From assembly GCA_025938035.1 (NCBI GenBank), contig JAICQE010000077.1, positions 1 through 18,844 on the forward strand: a stretch of 18,844 nucleotides of DNA, written 5' to 3'. The translations under genes were made by a program, and so were the position numbers. This DNA comes from Vicinamibacteria bacterium. Its GTDB lineage: Bacteria > Acidobacteriota > Vicinamibacteria > Vicinamibacterales > UBA2999. How positions within the stretch are numbered: the first letter of the stretch is position 1; each line of letters opens with the position of its first letter. This document shows, piece after piece, positions 7,627-15,856 of the stretch. A model generated the notes under the pieces. It searched no databases. It was given only the letters and a program-made list of their open reading frames with translations, and had not been told where the DNA came from.

Positions 7627-9867
7627 TCATGCAATAGCGCGGGCACGCGCGAAGTACTGCTCGAGGGCCGTCGACCAGGTTCGTTCGGCATCCGCAAGCG
7701 GCTCATCCACGACGAGGCGACCGCCGGTCGACAGACGAATTCGATTTCCGCCGACAACGCCGATGTGCGCAGCCGGAACGCCTGATGCCCGTGCCTGCTC
7801 GAGAAGCGACGGGACGCGCCCCGGCTCGCACGAGACGACAACCCGCGAGGCGGATTCGCCGAAGAGCGTGACGAGGTCGTTGAAGGTCGTCTGCGGCATT
7901 GCGACCTCGGTCAGGTTCGCTTCGATCCCCAACCCGGTGTCGAAGCAACACTCGGCAAGCGTCACCGCCAGCCCCCCTTCGGCGCAGTCATGGGCCGATC
8001 GGATCACGCGCGCCGCCGCGCAATGGACGAGCAGACGCTGCAGCGCCGCCTCGGCAGCGAGGTCCAGGGCAGGGGGACACCCTCGGGTCACCCCGTGAAC
8101 GGCATAGAGGTATTCGCTGCCACCGAGCTCCGCACGGCTGTCTCCAAGAAGGATGACGGCATCTCCCGCGGCACGAAACGCCCTTGCGAGCACCGCGTCA
8201 GCGTGGTCGATCACGCCGACGACGCCGACCACGGGCGTCGGCAGCACGGCGCGACCGTCCGTCTCGTTATAGAGACTCACGTTGCCGCCCGTGATCGGAA
8301 TCTCGAGCGCGCGGCACGCCGCTCCCATCCCTTCGACGGCCCGCGCGAACTGCCACATGATTTCGGGCTTCTCGGGGTTCCCGAAGTTCAGGTTGTTGGT
8401 CGCGCCGATCGGTTGCGCTCCGGCACAGGCGACGTTGCGCGACGCTTCGGCCACCGCGAGCTGAGCACCTACGAATGGATCGAGATAGACGAACCGGCCG
8501 TTACAATCCACGGACATCGCGATGGCGCGGTTCGTCCCCTTGACGCGGACGACTCCCGCGCCCATCCCCGGCAGCACGAGTGTGTTGGTGCGGACCATGT
8601 GGTCGTACTGGCGATACACCCAGCGCTTGCTGGCGATGGCTGGCGACGCGAGGAGGCGCCGGAAGGCGTCGCGTGGAGCCGGCGGGGCGCCCAGCGATTC
8701 GAGGTCGAGGCGTTGTGCGTCCCGCAGGTACGACGGTTCAGACGTCGCGCGGTTGTAGCGCGGGGCCTCTTCGGCAAGCGCGCGAGCGGGTATCTCGGCC
8801 ACCACGTCCCCGCCGTTCCTGACGCGCAGCAGTCCGTCGGCCGTCACCTCACCGATGCGCACCGCGTGGAGATCCCACTTCTCGAAGATGCGCTCGACCT
8901 CGGCCTCGCGTCCCTTCTTCGCGACGAGCAGCATCCGCTCCTGCGATTCGGACAGCATGATCTCGTACGGCGTCATGCCGCTCTCGCGTTGAGGGACCAG
9001 CGACACGTCGATCTCGACACCCGCCCCGCCACGCGATCCCATCTCGCACGAGGATGACGTCAGACCTGCCGCGCCCATGTCCTGGATGCCGACCAGCGCA
9101 TCGGTCTGCATCACCTCCAGACACGCCTCGAGGAGGAGCTTTTCCATGAAGGGATCGCCGACCTGCACTGCCGGGCGCTTCTCGGCGGACTTGTCATCGA
9201 ATTCCGCCGACGCCATCGTCGCTCCGTGTATACCGTCACGCCCCGTCTTCGCGCCGACGTAGTACACCGGGTTCCCGGTGCCAGAGGCGACCGCGCGGAC
9301 GATCTCGTCCTTCTTCGAGATGCCGAGACAGAACACGTTCACGAGCGGATTGCCGGTGTAGCTCTCGTCGAAGGCGATTTCCCCCCCGACGGTCGGAATG
9401 CCGATGCTGTTGCCGTAGCCGGCGATCCCGGCAACCACGCCCGCCATCGTGCGGCGGACCATCGGATCGTCCAGCGGCCCGAATCGCAGTGAGTTGAGCA
9501 GCGCAATCGGGCGGGCGCCCATCGTGAAGATGTCGCGGATGATGCCGCCGACGCCTGTGGCCGCGCCCTGATAGGGCTCGATGAACGACGGGTGATTGTG
9601 CGATTCGATCTTGAAGATGGCCGCCAGGCCGTCGCCGATGTCGACGGCGCCGGCATTCTCTCCAGGCCCCTGCAGCACGCGCCTGCCGGTCGTCGGAAGG
9701 GTTCTCAGGTGGACACGTGAGCTCTTGTAGCTGCAGTGCTCGGACCACATCACGGAGAAGACGCCAAGCTCGGTGATCGTCGGCTCGCGTCCCAGGATCT
9801 CGAGGATGCGCTGATACTCGTCCGGCGACAGGCCGTGCTGTTCGAGCAGGACGGGGTCCGCCGTCAT
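7627..9867 (-). CDS. purL: FGAM synthase, large subunit PurL (small-type)
   Basis: Converts FGAR to FGAM using ATP and ammonia supplied by PurQ. 746 aa, the length of the short PurL that works with separate PurS and PurQ, unlike the roughly 1300-aa proteobacterial fusion. Visible motifs: WSEHCSYKS (41-49, catalytic His44), [59 protein letters not shown] and [10 protein letters not shown]; the two halves are internally homologous as in the PurM superfamily. The ATG at 9867 overlaps the purQ TGA as ATGA. The open frame continues upstream to 10518, but this only shadows purQ. Confidence 0.98.
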   Translation of the reverse strand: MTADPVLLEQHGLSPDEYQRILEILGREPTITELGVFSVMWSEHCSYKSSRVHLRTLPTTGRRVLQGPGENAGAVDIGDGLAAIFKIESHNHPSFIEPYQGAATGVGGIIRDIFTMGARPIALLNSLRFGPLDDPMVRRTMAGVVAGIAGYGNSIGIPTVGGEIAFDESYTGNPLVNVFCLGISKKDEIVRAVASGTGNPVYYVGAKTGRDGIHGATMASAEFDDKSAEKRPAVQVGDPFMEKLLLEACLEVMQTDALVGIQDMGAAGLTSSSCEMGSRGGAGVEIDVSLVPQRESGMTPYEIMLSESQERMLLVAKKGREAEVERIFEKWDLHAVRIGEVTADGLLRVRNGGDVVAEIPARALAEEAPRYNRATSEPSYLRDAQRLDLESLGAPPAPRDAFRRLLASPAIASKRWVYRQYDHMVRTNTLVLPGMGAGVVRVKGTNRAIAMSVDCNGRFVYLDPFVGAQLAVAEASRNVACAGAQPIGATNNLNFGNPEKPEIMWQFARAVEGMGAACRALEIPITGGNVSLYNETDGRAVLPTPVVGVVGVIDHADAVLARAFRAAGDAVILLGDSRAELGGSEYLYAVHGVTRGCPPALDLAAEAALQRLLVHCAAARVIRSAHDCAEGGLAVTLAECCFDTGLGIEANLTEVAMPQTTFNDLVTLFGESASRVVVSCEPGRVPSLLEQARASGVPAAHIGVVGGNRIRLSTGGRLVVDEPLADAERTWSTALEQYFARARAIA

Positions 9868-10613
9868 TCGCGCACGCTCACAAGATCCGGAGACGACCGC
9901 CTCGCGAACGAACGCCCCGCGCCATCCGCCACCCACCGGACCGCGGACTCGAACAGGACGAGACCGTCGGCGCTGCCGACGGCGAGCTCGCACGCCCGCT
10001 CGGGATGCGGCATGAGGCCGACCACATTTCTGGCGTCGTTGCAGATACCCGCGATGTTGTTGAGCGACCCGTTCGGGTTGCCAGCCTCGTTCGCCACACC
10101 CGCCGCGTCGACGTACCGGAAGATTACCTGCCGATTGCGCTCGAGCGTCTGGACGACGTCGGGTTCCGCGAAATAGTTGCCGTCGCCATGGGCGATCGGA
10201 ATCCGGAGTCGGCGGCCACGTTCGCAGGCAACCGTAAAGGGCGTGTCGATCTGCTCCACGGCGACGTGCACGTGCTCGCAGTGGAAGTGCAGATCGCGGT
10301 TGCGCAGCATCGCGCCAGGAAGCAGGCCCGCCTCGAGAAGAATCTGGAAGCCATTGCAGATGCCGAGCACCGGCCCGCCGGCGGCGGCGAACCGCCGGAC
10401 CTCGTCCATGATCGGCGAGAAGCGTGCGATGGCACCGGTGCGCAGGTAGTCGCCGTGCGCGAACCCGCCGGGCAGGATCACAACATCCGCTCCGCGCAGG
10501 CTGTGTTCCTTGTGCCAAATCAGCTCGGCTTCCTGTCCGAGCACGTGTTCGGCGGCATAGTGCGCGTCGTGATCGCAGTTCGAGCCGGGAAACACCACGA
10601 CAGCGAATTTCAT
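9864..10613 (-). CDS. purQ: FGAM synthase, glutaminase subunit PurQ
   Basis: Class I glutamine amidotransferase subunit that hydrolyses glutamine and channels ammonia to PurL. 249 aa, slightly longer than the usual 220-230 because of a basic C-terminal tail. The nucleophile is Cys86 in [10 protein letters not shown]; the rest of the triad is His203 and Glu205 in GLMPHPER. The N-terminus [13 protein letters not shown] is typical. A good Shine-Dalgarno (GAGGTGG) lies inside the last purS codons, and the ATG overlaps the purS stop as ATGA. Its own stop overlaps the purL ATG in the same way. Confidence 0.97.
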   Translation of the reverse strand: MKFAVVVFPGSNCDHDAHYAAEHVLGQEAELIWHKEHSLRGADVVILPGGFAHGDYLRTGAIARFSPIMDEVRRFAAAGGPVLGICNGFQILLEAGLLPGAMLRNRDLHFHCEHVHVAVEQIDTPFTVACERGRRLRIPIAHGDGNYFAEPDVVQTLERNRQVIFRYVDAAGVANEAGNPNGSLNNIAGICNDARNVVGLMPHPERACELAVGSADGLVLFESAVRWVADGAGRSFARRSSPDLVSVRE

Positions 10614-10852
10614 CGATCCACCTCTACCCGATAGCTCTCGATGACGGGGTTCGCGAGCAGCTTGTCGGCGGCCTCTGACGCCAGGCGGGTCGCCTCGTCG
10701 GTGCTCGACGCGTCGATGTCGAGCTCGAAGTACTTCCCCTGCCTGACGTCCTTGACGGCGGCGTAGCCAAGCGTGTGCAGCGCTTCGGCAACAGTGGTTC
10801 CCTGCGGATCGAATACCGACGGCTTGAGAGTCACGAACACGCGGGCACGCAT
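10610..10852 (-). CDS. purS: FGAM synthase, PurS subunit
   Basis: Small dimeric subunit that holds PurL and PurQ together in the three-part FGAM synthase complex. 80 aa, the normal size. Family features: [17 protein letters not shown] at the N-terminus, [21 protein letters not shown] and a C-terminal [14 protein letters not shown]. The ATG at 10852 is preceded by the strongest Shine-Dalgarno in the operon (AGGAGGT, about 9 nt spacing), so 10852 is preferred over an upstream in-frame start near 10966. It lies 25 bp after purB. Confidence 0.97.
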   Translation of the reverse strand: MRARVFVTLKPSVFDPQGTTVAEALHTLGYAAVKDVRQGKYFELDIDASSTDEATRLASEAADKLLANPVIESYRVEVDR

Positions 10853-10877
10853 CAGGCGGGAACCTCCTGGGAGACGA

Positions 10878-12239
10878 TCACGTTCGGGCCACCGGAGCGT
10901 CGTCGCGCTCCCGGGACTCGTCGGAAGCATTTTCGCCGGCACGGCCTGCTCCGAAGACCCGTTCAAAGAGGTGATCGACGTGCCGCAGCTGTTCGTCGAG
11001 ATCGAACGCGCGCTCGATCTCCGCAGCGGGCAGCACGGCCGTCACGTCCGAATCCTCGAGCAGCAGCGACTTGAACGGCCGGCCGCCGTCAAAGGCCTTC
11101 ATGGCGTTCCGCTGGACCCATTCGTACGCCTGCTCGCGCGAGACCCCGCGCCGGGCGAGCTCGAGCAGCACCGTGCCCGAGAACACGACGCCGCCGGACA
11201 GCTCGAGATTGCGCCGCATCCGGTCCGGATGGACGACGAGCCCCGTCACGATGCGGGTCAACCGGCGAAGCATGTGGTCCAGCGCGATGAAGCTGTCGGG
11301 CAGGATCACGCGCTCGACCGAGGAGTGCGAGATATCGCGCTCGTGCCAGAGGGCGTTGTTCTCGTACGCCGCGCCCGCATTGGCACGGATGAGCCGCGCA
11401 AGCCCGACGATCTGCTCGCAGCCGATCGGGTTCCGCTTGTGCGGCATCGCCGACGAGCCTTTCTGCCCTTTGGCAAATGGCTCCTCGACCTCGCCGATCT
11501 CCGTTCTCTGCAGCCCGCGAATCTCGAGCGCGAACTTCTCGAGCGAAGAGGCGGTGATGGCCAGAGACGAGAGGAGCTCGGCATGGCGATCTCGCTGGAT
11601 GACCTGAGACGAGACCGGATCCGGCTGAAGTCCAAGCGAGCGGCAGACGTCCGCCTCGATGGACGGCGGAAGGTGGCCGAAGGTGCCGACGGCGCCCGAA
11701 AGCTGCCCGACCGAGATGACCTCGCGCGCCCGGCGGACGCGGGCGACATCGCGGGTCAGCTCGGCGAACCACAGCGCGAGCTTCAGACCGAACGTCAGCG
11801 GTTCGGCATGCACGCCGTGGGTGCGGCCGATCATCGGCGTCCGTCGGTGCTCGTAGGCGAGCCGCCGGACGGCATCCATCAAACCGTCGAGATCTTTCAG
11901 GATGAGATCGCAGGCGTCGCGCATCTGCAGGGCCTGCGCCGTGTCGATGACGTCGGAGGAGGTGAGGCCGAAATGCAGCCAGCGGGCGGACGGCCCGACA
12001 TGCTCCGCGACGGCCGTCGTGAACGCTATGACGTCGTGCTGGGTCGTCTGCTCGATTTCGTCGATGCGCGCGACGTCGAAGGCCCCGCGCTCGCGTATAT
12101 CACGCGCGGACTCGGCCGGGATGATTCCGGCGCGCGCCATCGCCTCGGCTGCGGCGACTTCGACCTGCAGCCACGTTTCGTACTTGCGCTGGTCGTCCCA
12201 GATACGACCCATGTCCGGGTGCGTGTACCGCCGGATCAT
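10878..12239 (-). CDS. purB: Adenylosuccinate lyase
   Basis: Cleaves fumarate from SAICAR (eighth step of IMP synthesis) and from adenylosuccinate (AMP synthesis). 453 aa; family proteins are usually 430-460. Conserved histidines fall at 68 (TTQHDV), 89 (LHFG) and 141 (GRTHGVHAEP), and as I recall these numbers match the catalytic residues of the B. subtilis enzyme. The fumarase/aspartase signature SSAMPHKRNP lies at 262-271 with catalytic Ser263. The C-terminal 25 residues or so are charged and variable. The ATG lies 17 bp after the peptidase stop, with a GAGGGG Shine-Dalgarno overlapping that stop. Confidence 0.97.
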   Translation of the reverse strand: MIRRYTHPDMGRIWDDQRKYETWLQVEVAAAEAMARAGIIPAESARDIRERGAFDVARIDEIEQTTQHDVIAFTTAVAEHVGPSARWLHFGLTSSDVIDTAQALQMRDACDLILKDLDGLMDAVRRLAYEHRRTPMIGRTHGVHAEPLTFGLKLALWFAELTRDVARVRRAREVISVGQLSGAVGTFGHLPPSIEADVCRSLGLQPDPVSSQVIQRDRHAELLSSLAITASSLEKFALEIRGLQRTEIGEVEEPFAKGQKGSSAMPHKRNPIGCEQIVGLARLIRANAGAAYENNALWHERDISHSSVERVILPDSFIALDHMLRRLTRIVTGLVVHPDRMRRNLELSGGVVFSGTVLLELARRGVSREQAYEWVQRNAMKAFDGGRPFKSLLLEDSDVTAVLPAAEIERAFDLDEQLRHVDHLFERVFGAGRAGENASDESRERDDAPVART

Positions 12240-12256
12240 TTACGCTGGTGCACCCC

Positions 12257-13630
12257 TCAGCCGAGAAACAGGCGCTCGCGTGGAATCTCGAGACCGTTCA
12301 CCGCGCCCACGACCGTCGCCGCGACTGCGTCGTCGGTGAACAAGTCGCGCGCCACACGCTGCACGTCGTCGCACGTCACACGTTCCACGCCCTCGAGCGT
12401 TTCGTCCAGTCCGAACTGCCGGTCGAAGTAGATCTCCTGGCGCGCGACGTGCGACATCCGGCTGGACGTGCTCTCCAGGTTCAGCATCAGGCTGCCCTTG
12501 AGATGGTCCTTGGCGCGCTGGAGCTCCGCTTGCGGCAGAGGCTCGTCCCTCATTCGCCGCAACTCGGCGATGACGACGTCGATCAGTTCGCCAACCGCGT
12601 CGTTGGCGCAACCCGCGTAAATCGTCATCGAACCCGCATCCCGGTAGGCGCTCAGGCCGCTGAAGACCGCGTACGCGAGGCCGCGCTTCTCGCGGACGTT
12701 CTGGAACAGCCGTGAGCTCATCGAGCCGCCCAGGACGGTGTTGAGTACGTAGCTCGAATATCGATCGGCGTGATCCTGCCGGTAGCCGGCCGTACCGAGG
12801 CACACGTGGCTCTGCTCGAGCTCCTTGTTGCGGATCAACGTGTTGGGGAAGACTCTCGGCGGCGACTCGGAGAGCACGTCGCTCGTGCCGGGAAGCGCCT
12901 CGAAGGCGCGCGCCACGAGATCGCGGACACGCTCGTGCTCGATGTTCCCGACGGCGGCAACGATCAGATTCGGCGCTGTGTAAACGCCAGAGAAGTACTT
13001 GCGCAGCCCGTCCCCGGTCAGACTCTCGACGGTCTCCTTGGTCCCCAGGATCGGACGGCCGAGCGGGTGCTCCGCCCAGAAGTTCTCCGTGAACAGCTCG
13101 TGCACGAGATCGTCGGGCGTATCCTCGACCATCTTGATCTCTTCGAGGACCACCTTCTTCTCTCGCTCGATGTCTTCCGGGCTGAACGCGGGGTTCATCA
13201 CGATGTCGGAGAGCACCTCGACGGCGAACGGGAGATGTTCGTCCAGCACCTTGATGTAGTAGCTGGCATACTCCTTCGCCGTGAAGGCGTCCATCTGCCC
13301 TCCCACCGAATCGATCGCCTGCGCGATGTCCTCGGCGGTGCGCGTCGCCGTTCCCTTGAAGAGCATGTGCTCCACGAAGTGGGCAATCCCGCTCTGCTCC
13401 TGTGGTTCGTGGCGCGATCCCCGGGCGAGCCAGACGCCGATGCTCACCGAGCGCACGTGTGGCATCCGCTCGGTGAGGAGACGAAGCCCGTTGGGAAGGA
13501 CGTCGCGGACAATCGCTGGTTGAGACACCGGATGCAACTGGAAGCGAGTACCGGCCGCGCCTGCCACCGCCCTCGGCGATCCATCTGCCGGACCGCCTCG
13601 AGGGCGGGCCTTGAAATCGCCGCAAACCAT
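12257..13630 (-). CDS. M16-family zinc peptidase, first gene of the pur operon
   Basis: 457 aa from the ATG at 13630. The inverted zinc motif HFVEH (His84, Glu87, His88) with the distal ligand Glu164 in VVLEEI marks an active M16B (mitochondrial processing peptidase-like, YmxG/PqqL-type) peptidase. The second, non-catalytic half carries YSSYVLNTVLGGSMSSRLFQNVREKRGLAY-type features: LGGSMSSRLF and REKRGLAY. No signal peptide is evident. The first 34 residues are not typical of the family, whose usual start would be near VSQPAIVRDVLPNGLR; a GTG at 13528 (423 aa) is an alternative. A promoter at 13661-13690 would start transcription about 24 nt before 13630, leaving the ATG in the mRNA. Its substrate and any link to purine synthesis are unknown. 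Confidence 0.92.
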   Translation of the reverse strand: MVCGDFKARPRGGPADGSPRAVAGAAGTRFQLHPVSQPAIVRDVLPNGLRLLTERMPHVRSVSIGVWLARGSRHEPQEQSGIAHFVEHMLFKGTATRTAEDIAQAIDSVGGQMDAFTAKEYASYYIKVLDEHLPFAVEVLSDIVMNPAFSPEDIEREKKVVLEEIKMVEDTPDDLVHELFTENFWAEHPLGRPILGTKETVESLTGDGLRKYFSGVYTAPNLIVAAVGNIEHERVRDLVARAFEALPGTSDVLSESPPRVFPNTLIRNKELEQSHVCLGTAGYRQDHADRYSSYVLNTVLGGSMSSRLFQNVREKRGLAYAVFSGLSAYRDAGSMTIYAGCANDAVGELIDVVIAELRRMRDEPLPQAELQRAKDHLKGSLMLNLESTSSRMSHVARQEIYFDRQFGLDETLEGVERVTCDDVQRVARDLFTDDAVAATVVGAVNGLEIPRERLFLG

Positions 13631-13660
13631 TGACAGACAGGGGATTAGAAGAACACACGA

Positions 13661-13690
13661 ATCATAACATGCGCCCGGAATCGTCCGCAA
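13661..13690 (-). promoter_or_regulatory. Promoter of the M16-pur operon
   Basis: Extended -10 TGTTATGAT (TATGAT at 13666-13661), with TTGCGG at 13690-13685 as a partial -35 and an 18-bp spacer. The predicted start is near 13654, about 24 nt before the peptidase ATG. This leaves no room for a purine riboswitch in the leader. Confidence 0.6.
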
Positions 13691-13717
13691 TCGAAAAGGC
13701 GGGCACGCCCGGGTGAA

Positions 13718-13726
13718 TGCTAGAAT
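13718..13726 (+). promoter_or_regulatory. Extended -10 promoter of rlmN
   Basis: TGCTAGAAT matches TGnTATAAT at all but one position. No -35 is recognisable at 16-18 bp. The predicted start near 13733 gives a 5' leader of about 30 nt before the ATG at 13764, which supports that start over the GTG at 13713. Confidence 0.5.
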
Positions 13727-13763
13727 CGAAAGCTCGCATCTTATAGAAACTGCGCGAGATAGG

Positions 13764-14843
13764 ATGAGTCCCACCCATCCGGACATTGCCGAGCTGGACC
13801 TGCCAGAACTCGAGAGCGCGCTCGTGGCGCTGGGGGCGGAGCCCTTTCACGCACGTCAGCTCTACCGCTGGATCTACAAACGCGGCGTCACCGAGGTCGA
13901 GCTGATGAGCGACCTCTCGCGAGCCTTGCGCCAGCGGATCCGGGACACGTTCGGGCTCTCTACGCCGCGCGTCGTCGGCGACGAGCGCTCCATCGACGGG
14001 ACGCGGAAGTTCGAGCTCGAACTGGCTGACCGCCGGCGCATCGAATCGGTCTTCATCCCCGACACGCCGGCCATGACGTTCTGCATCTCGACGCAGGTGG
14101 GGTGCGCGATGTCGTGCGGCTTCTGCCTGACTGGGAAGATGGGCCTGGTCCGCAATCTCACGGCTGGCGAAATCGCCGGGCAGGTGCGGGTGCTTGCCGC
14201 GGCGACGAATCTCGTCGACGACCCGTTCAACATCGTCCTGATGGGAATGGGGGAGCCGCTGCACAACTACGACAACACGATGAAGGCGCTCCGCATGCTG
14301 CATGCGGAGCACGGCCTTGCCGTTTCGCCGAGACGGGTAACGCTTTCCACGGTCGGAATCGTCCCCGGCCTCGAGCGCCTCGCGACCGAGCCGCTGATGC
14401 CGAATCTCGCGATTTCGCTGCACGCGACCACCGACGAGCAGCGGACGGCGCTCGTGCCCCCGAACCGCAAGTATCCACTGGCGGACATCCTCGACGCCTG
14501 CCGGCGCTTTCCCCTGAAAGCCCGAAGCCGGATTACGTTCGAGTACGTGCTGCTCGACGGCGTGAACGACACGCCCGAGGACGCACGCCGGCTCGTCAAG
14601 CTGCTGACGGGCATCAAATCGAAGGTGAATCTGATCCCGCTCAATCCGGCGCCCGGGATTCCGTATGCCCGTCCGTCGGATGCGCGCGTCGATCGGTTCG
14701 CGGAGGTTCTCGCCGGCCGCCACATCACGGTGTCAGTGCGGAAGAGCCGCGGTCGGGACATTCGCGCGGCCTGTGGCCAGCTGATCGTCGAAGGCGGCGT
14801 GAAGAAGTCGGCGGCGCAGCAGATGGCGCTGCTCATGAGATAG
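13764..14843 (+). CDS. rlmN: Dual-specificity RNA methyltransferase RlmN (m2A)
   Basis: Radical-SAM enzyme that methylates C2 of adenosine 2503 in 23S rRNA and of adenosine 37 in some tRNAs. 359 aa, typical length. The N-terminal accessory domain includes PFHARQLYRWIYKRGV (27-42). The radical-SAM cluster cysteines are Cys114, Cys118 and Cys121 in GCAMSCGFCLTG. GMGEPLHNYD is the family GEP motif. The C-terminal catalytic Cys337 lies in RAACGQL. The ATG at 13764 with GAGATAGG just upstream is chosen; an in-frame GTG at 13713 lies before the predicted transcription start. It diverges from the pur operon and its stop is 10 bp from the convergent ParB-like gene. Confidence 0.97.
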   Translation: MSPTHPDIAELDLPELESALVALGAEPFHARQLYRWIYKRGVTEVELMSDLSRALRQRIRDTFGLSTPRVVGDERSIDGTRKFELELADRRRIESVFIPDTPAMTFCISTQVGCAMSCGFCLTGKMGLVRNLTAGEIAGQVRVLAAATNLVDDPFNIVLMGMGEPLHNYDNTMKALRMLHAEHGLAVSPRRVTLSTVGIVPGLERLATEPLMPNLAISLHATTDEQRTALVPPNRKYPLADILDACRRFPLKARSRITFEYVLLDGVNDTPEDARRLVKLLTGIKSKVNLIPLNPAPGIPYARPSDARVDRFAEVLAGRHITVSVRKSRGRDIRAACGQLIVEGGVKKSAAQQMALLMR

Positions 14844-14853
14844 CCGGGTGGCG

Positions 14854-15801
14854 TCACTCGTCAGGCGGCGCACCACCAATTTTCGCAACGTCTTCCTGCT
14901 TCACGCGTTCCACGTTGAACTTCGCCGCCGCGGAAATCATTCTGTTCATCACATCATCGAAGTCGAACTCGGTTGATTTCGAGAAGCGGATGGGATTCAC
15001 GCGGGCGACCACGAACGGCTTCAGGTAAGGGCTCGTCAATCCTTTATCTTTGAGTGCTGCGACGACCTCGTTCACCGCGTCGTCCAGCTTCAATACCTTC
15101 GCCGCGCGTCGTTCGCGTTCCTTGATCGCCTTCGGCATCGGCTCGTCGAGGAAGTCGTCGATGCGGCGCAGCACCGGGTGATAGGCGCCGCCACTGAGCG
15201 AGCGGCGATTTTCGTAGGCAGCCCCAAGGGTCAGATACGGCGCCTGCTCGAATTCGAACGCGTAGTCGGTCTCGACGCCTTCCCGCCGCGTGGCCAGCTC
15301 GCGCGCCATGCGAATCGTCTCCAGCGACTTCTCTTTGACGTTGTGCGCCTTCTCGGTGTTGAGGGCGAGGATCTTGAACGCCACTTCCTCGTCCGGCACC
15401 AGAAGACCGACGATCGCCTGCGCGCCCAGCTTCTTCATGGCCTGAAGGCGATGGTTGCCGTTCGGCGTCCAGTAGCCAGCATCCTGGTGAATCAGAACAA
15501 CGGGGTCCAGGAAGCGCCCCACCTTCTCGATGACGGTCATCAGGCGTTTGACATGTGGCTCGGACGGGTCGCGCTGGAAGGGCGTGGGCTGAACGCGGTC
15601 GATGGGAAGGGCGACCAGCAGCACCGAGGTCCCGCCGAAAGGATCGCTGTAGGAACCCAACACGCGCCCCCCGTCGGAACCCACCTGCTCTGCGAGAGCG
15701 CGAGCGCGTGGGTCGTTGACCGCACCCACCTGCTGCGTGGTCAGACCGATGGAGCCCGCGGCAGCCCTTTTCCGCCGGGTGGCCTTCTTCTTCTTCGCCA
15801 T
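14854..15801 (-). CDS. Orphan ParB-like N-terminal-domain protein
   Basis: 315 aa. It opens with a very basic tail (AKKKKATRRKR, residues 2-12), followed by a ParB/sulfiredoxin-fold nuclease-like domain at about 60-135: LPIDRVQPTPFQRDP, a partner to the usual box I, and GYWTPNGNHRLQAMKKLG in the place of the GERR box II (here GNHR). A helical region follows (LNTEKAHNVKEKSLETIR), then about 150 residues I do not recognise. There is no ParA gene beside it, and I cannot confirm a canonical helix-turn-helix. It is therefore not a clear chromosome-partition ParB; ParB-domain CTPases/nucleases have varied roles. The ATG at 15801 is chosen; TTG (15816) and GTG (15813) in frame add a few residues. 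Confidence 0.85.
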   Translation of the reverse strand: MAKKKKATRRKRAAAGSIGLTTQQVGAVNDPRARALAEQVGSDGGRVLGSYSDPFGGTSVLLVALPIDRVQPTPFQRDPSEPHVKRLMTVIEKVGRFLDPVVLIHQDAGYWTPNGNHRLQAMKKLGAQAIVGLLVPDEEVAFKILALNTEKAHNVKEKSLETIRMARELATRREGVETDYAFEFEQAPYLTLGAAYENRRSLSGGAYHPVLRRIDDFLDEPMPKAIKERERRAAKVLKLDDAVNEVVAALKDKGLTSPYLKPFVVARVNPIRFSKSTEFDFDDVMNRMISAAAKFNVERVKQEDVAKIGGAPPDE

Positions 15802-15806
15802 GCATC

Positions 15807-15825
15807 GGGCCACCAAGAGTGGCCC
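15807..15825 (-). promoter_or_regulatory. Hairpin covering the ribosome-binding site of the ParB-like gene
   Basis: A 7-bp perfect stem GGGCCAC/GTGGCCC with a 5-nt loop ends 5 nt before the ATG. The only Shine-Dalgarno-like string, GGTGG, sits in the loop edge and 3' arm. There is no T run, so a terminator for mtaB is unlikely. Translational control is an inference. Confidence 0.45.
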
Positions 15826-15856
15826 CGTACGAATCTAATCCCGGGGGAGGCCGCTT

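Noticed and set aside
12240..13658. 472-codon minus-strand open frame overlapping the M16 peptidase
   Set aside because: Same strand, other frame; the product is Arg-rich low-complexity sequence, while the overlapping frame carries the HFVEH motif and clear M16 features.
13631..13660. Purine riboswitch before the pur operon
   Set aside because: The predicted leader is only about 24 nt, far too short for an aptamer.
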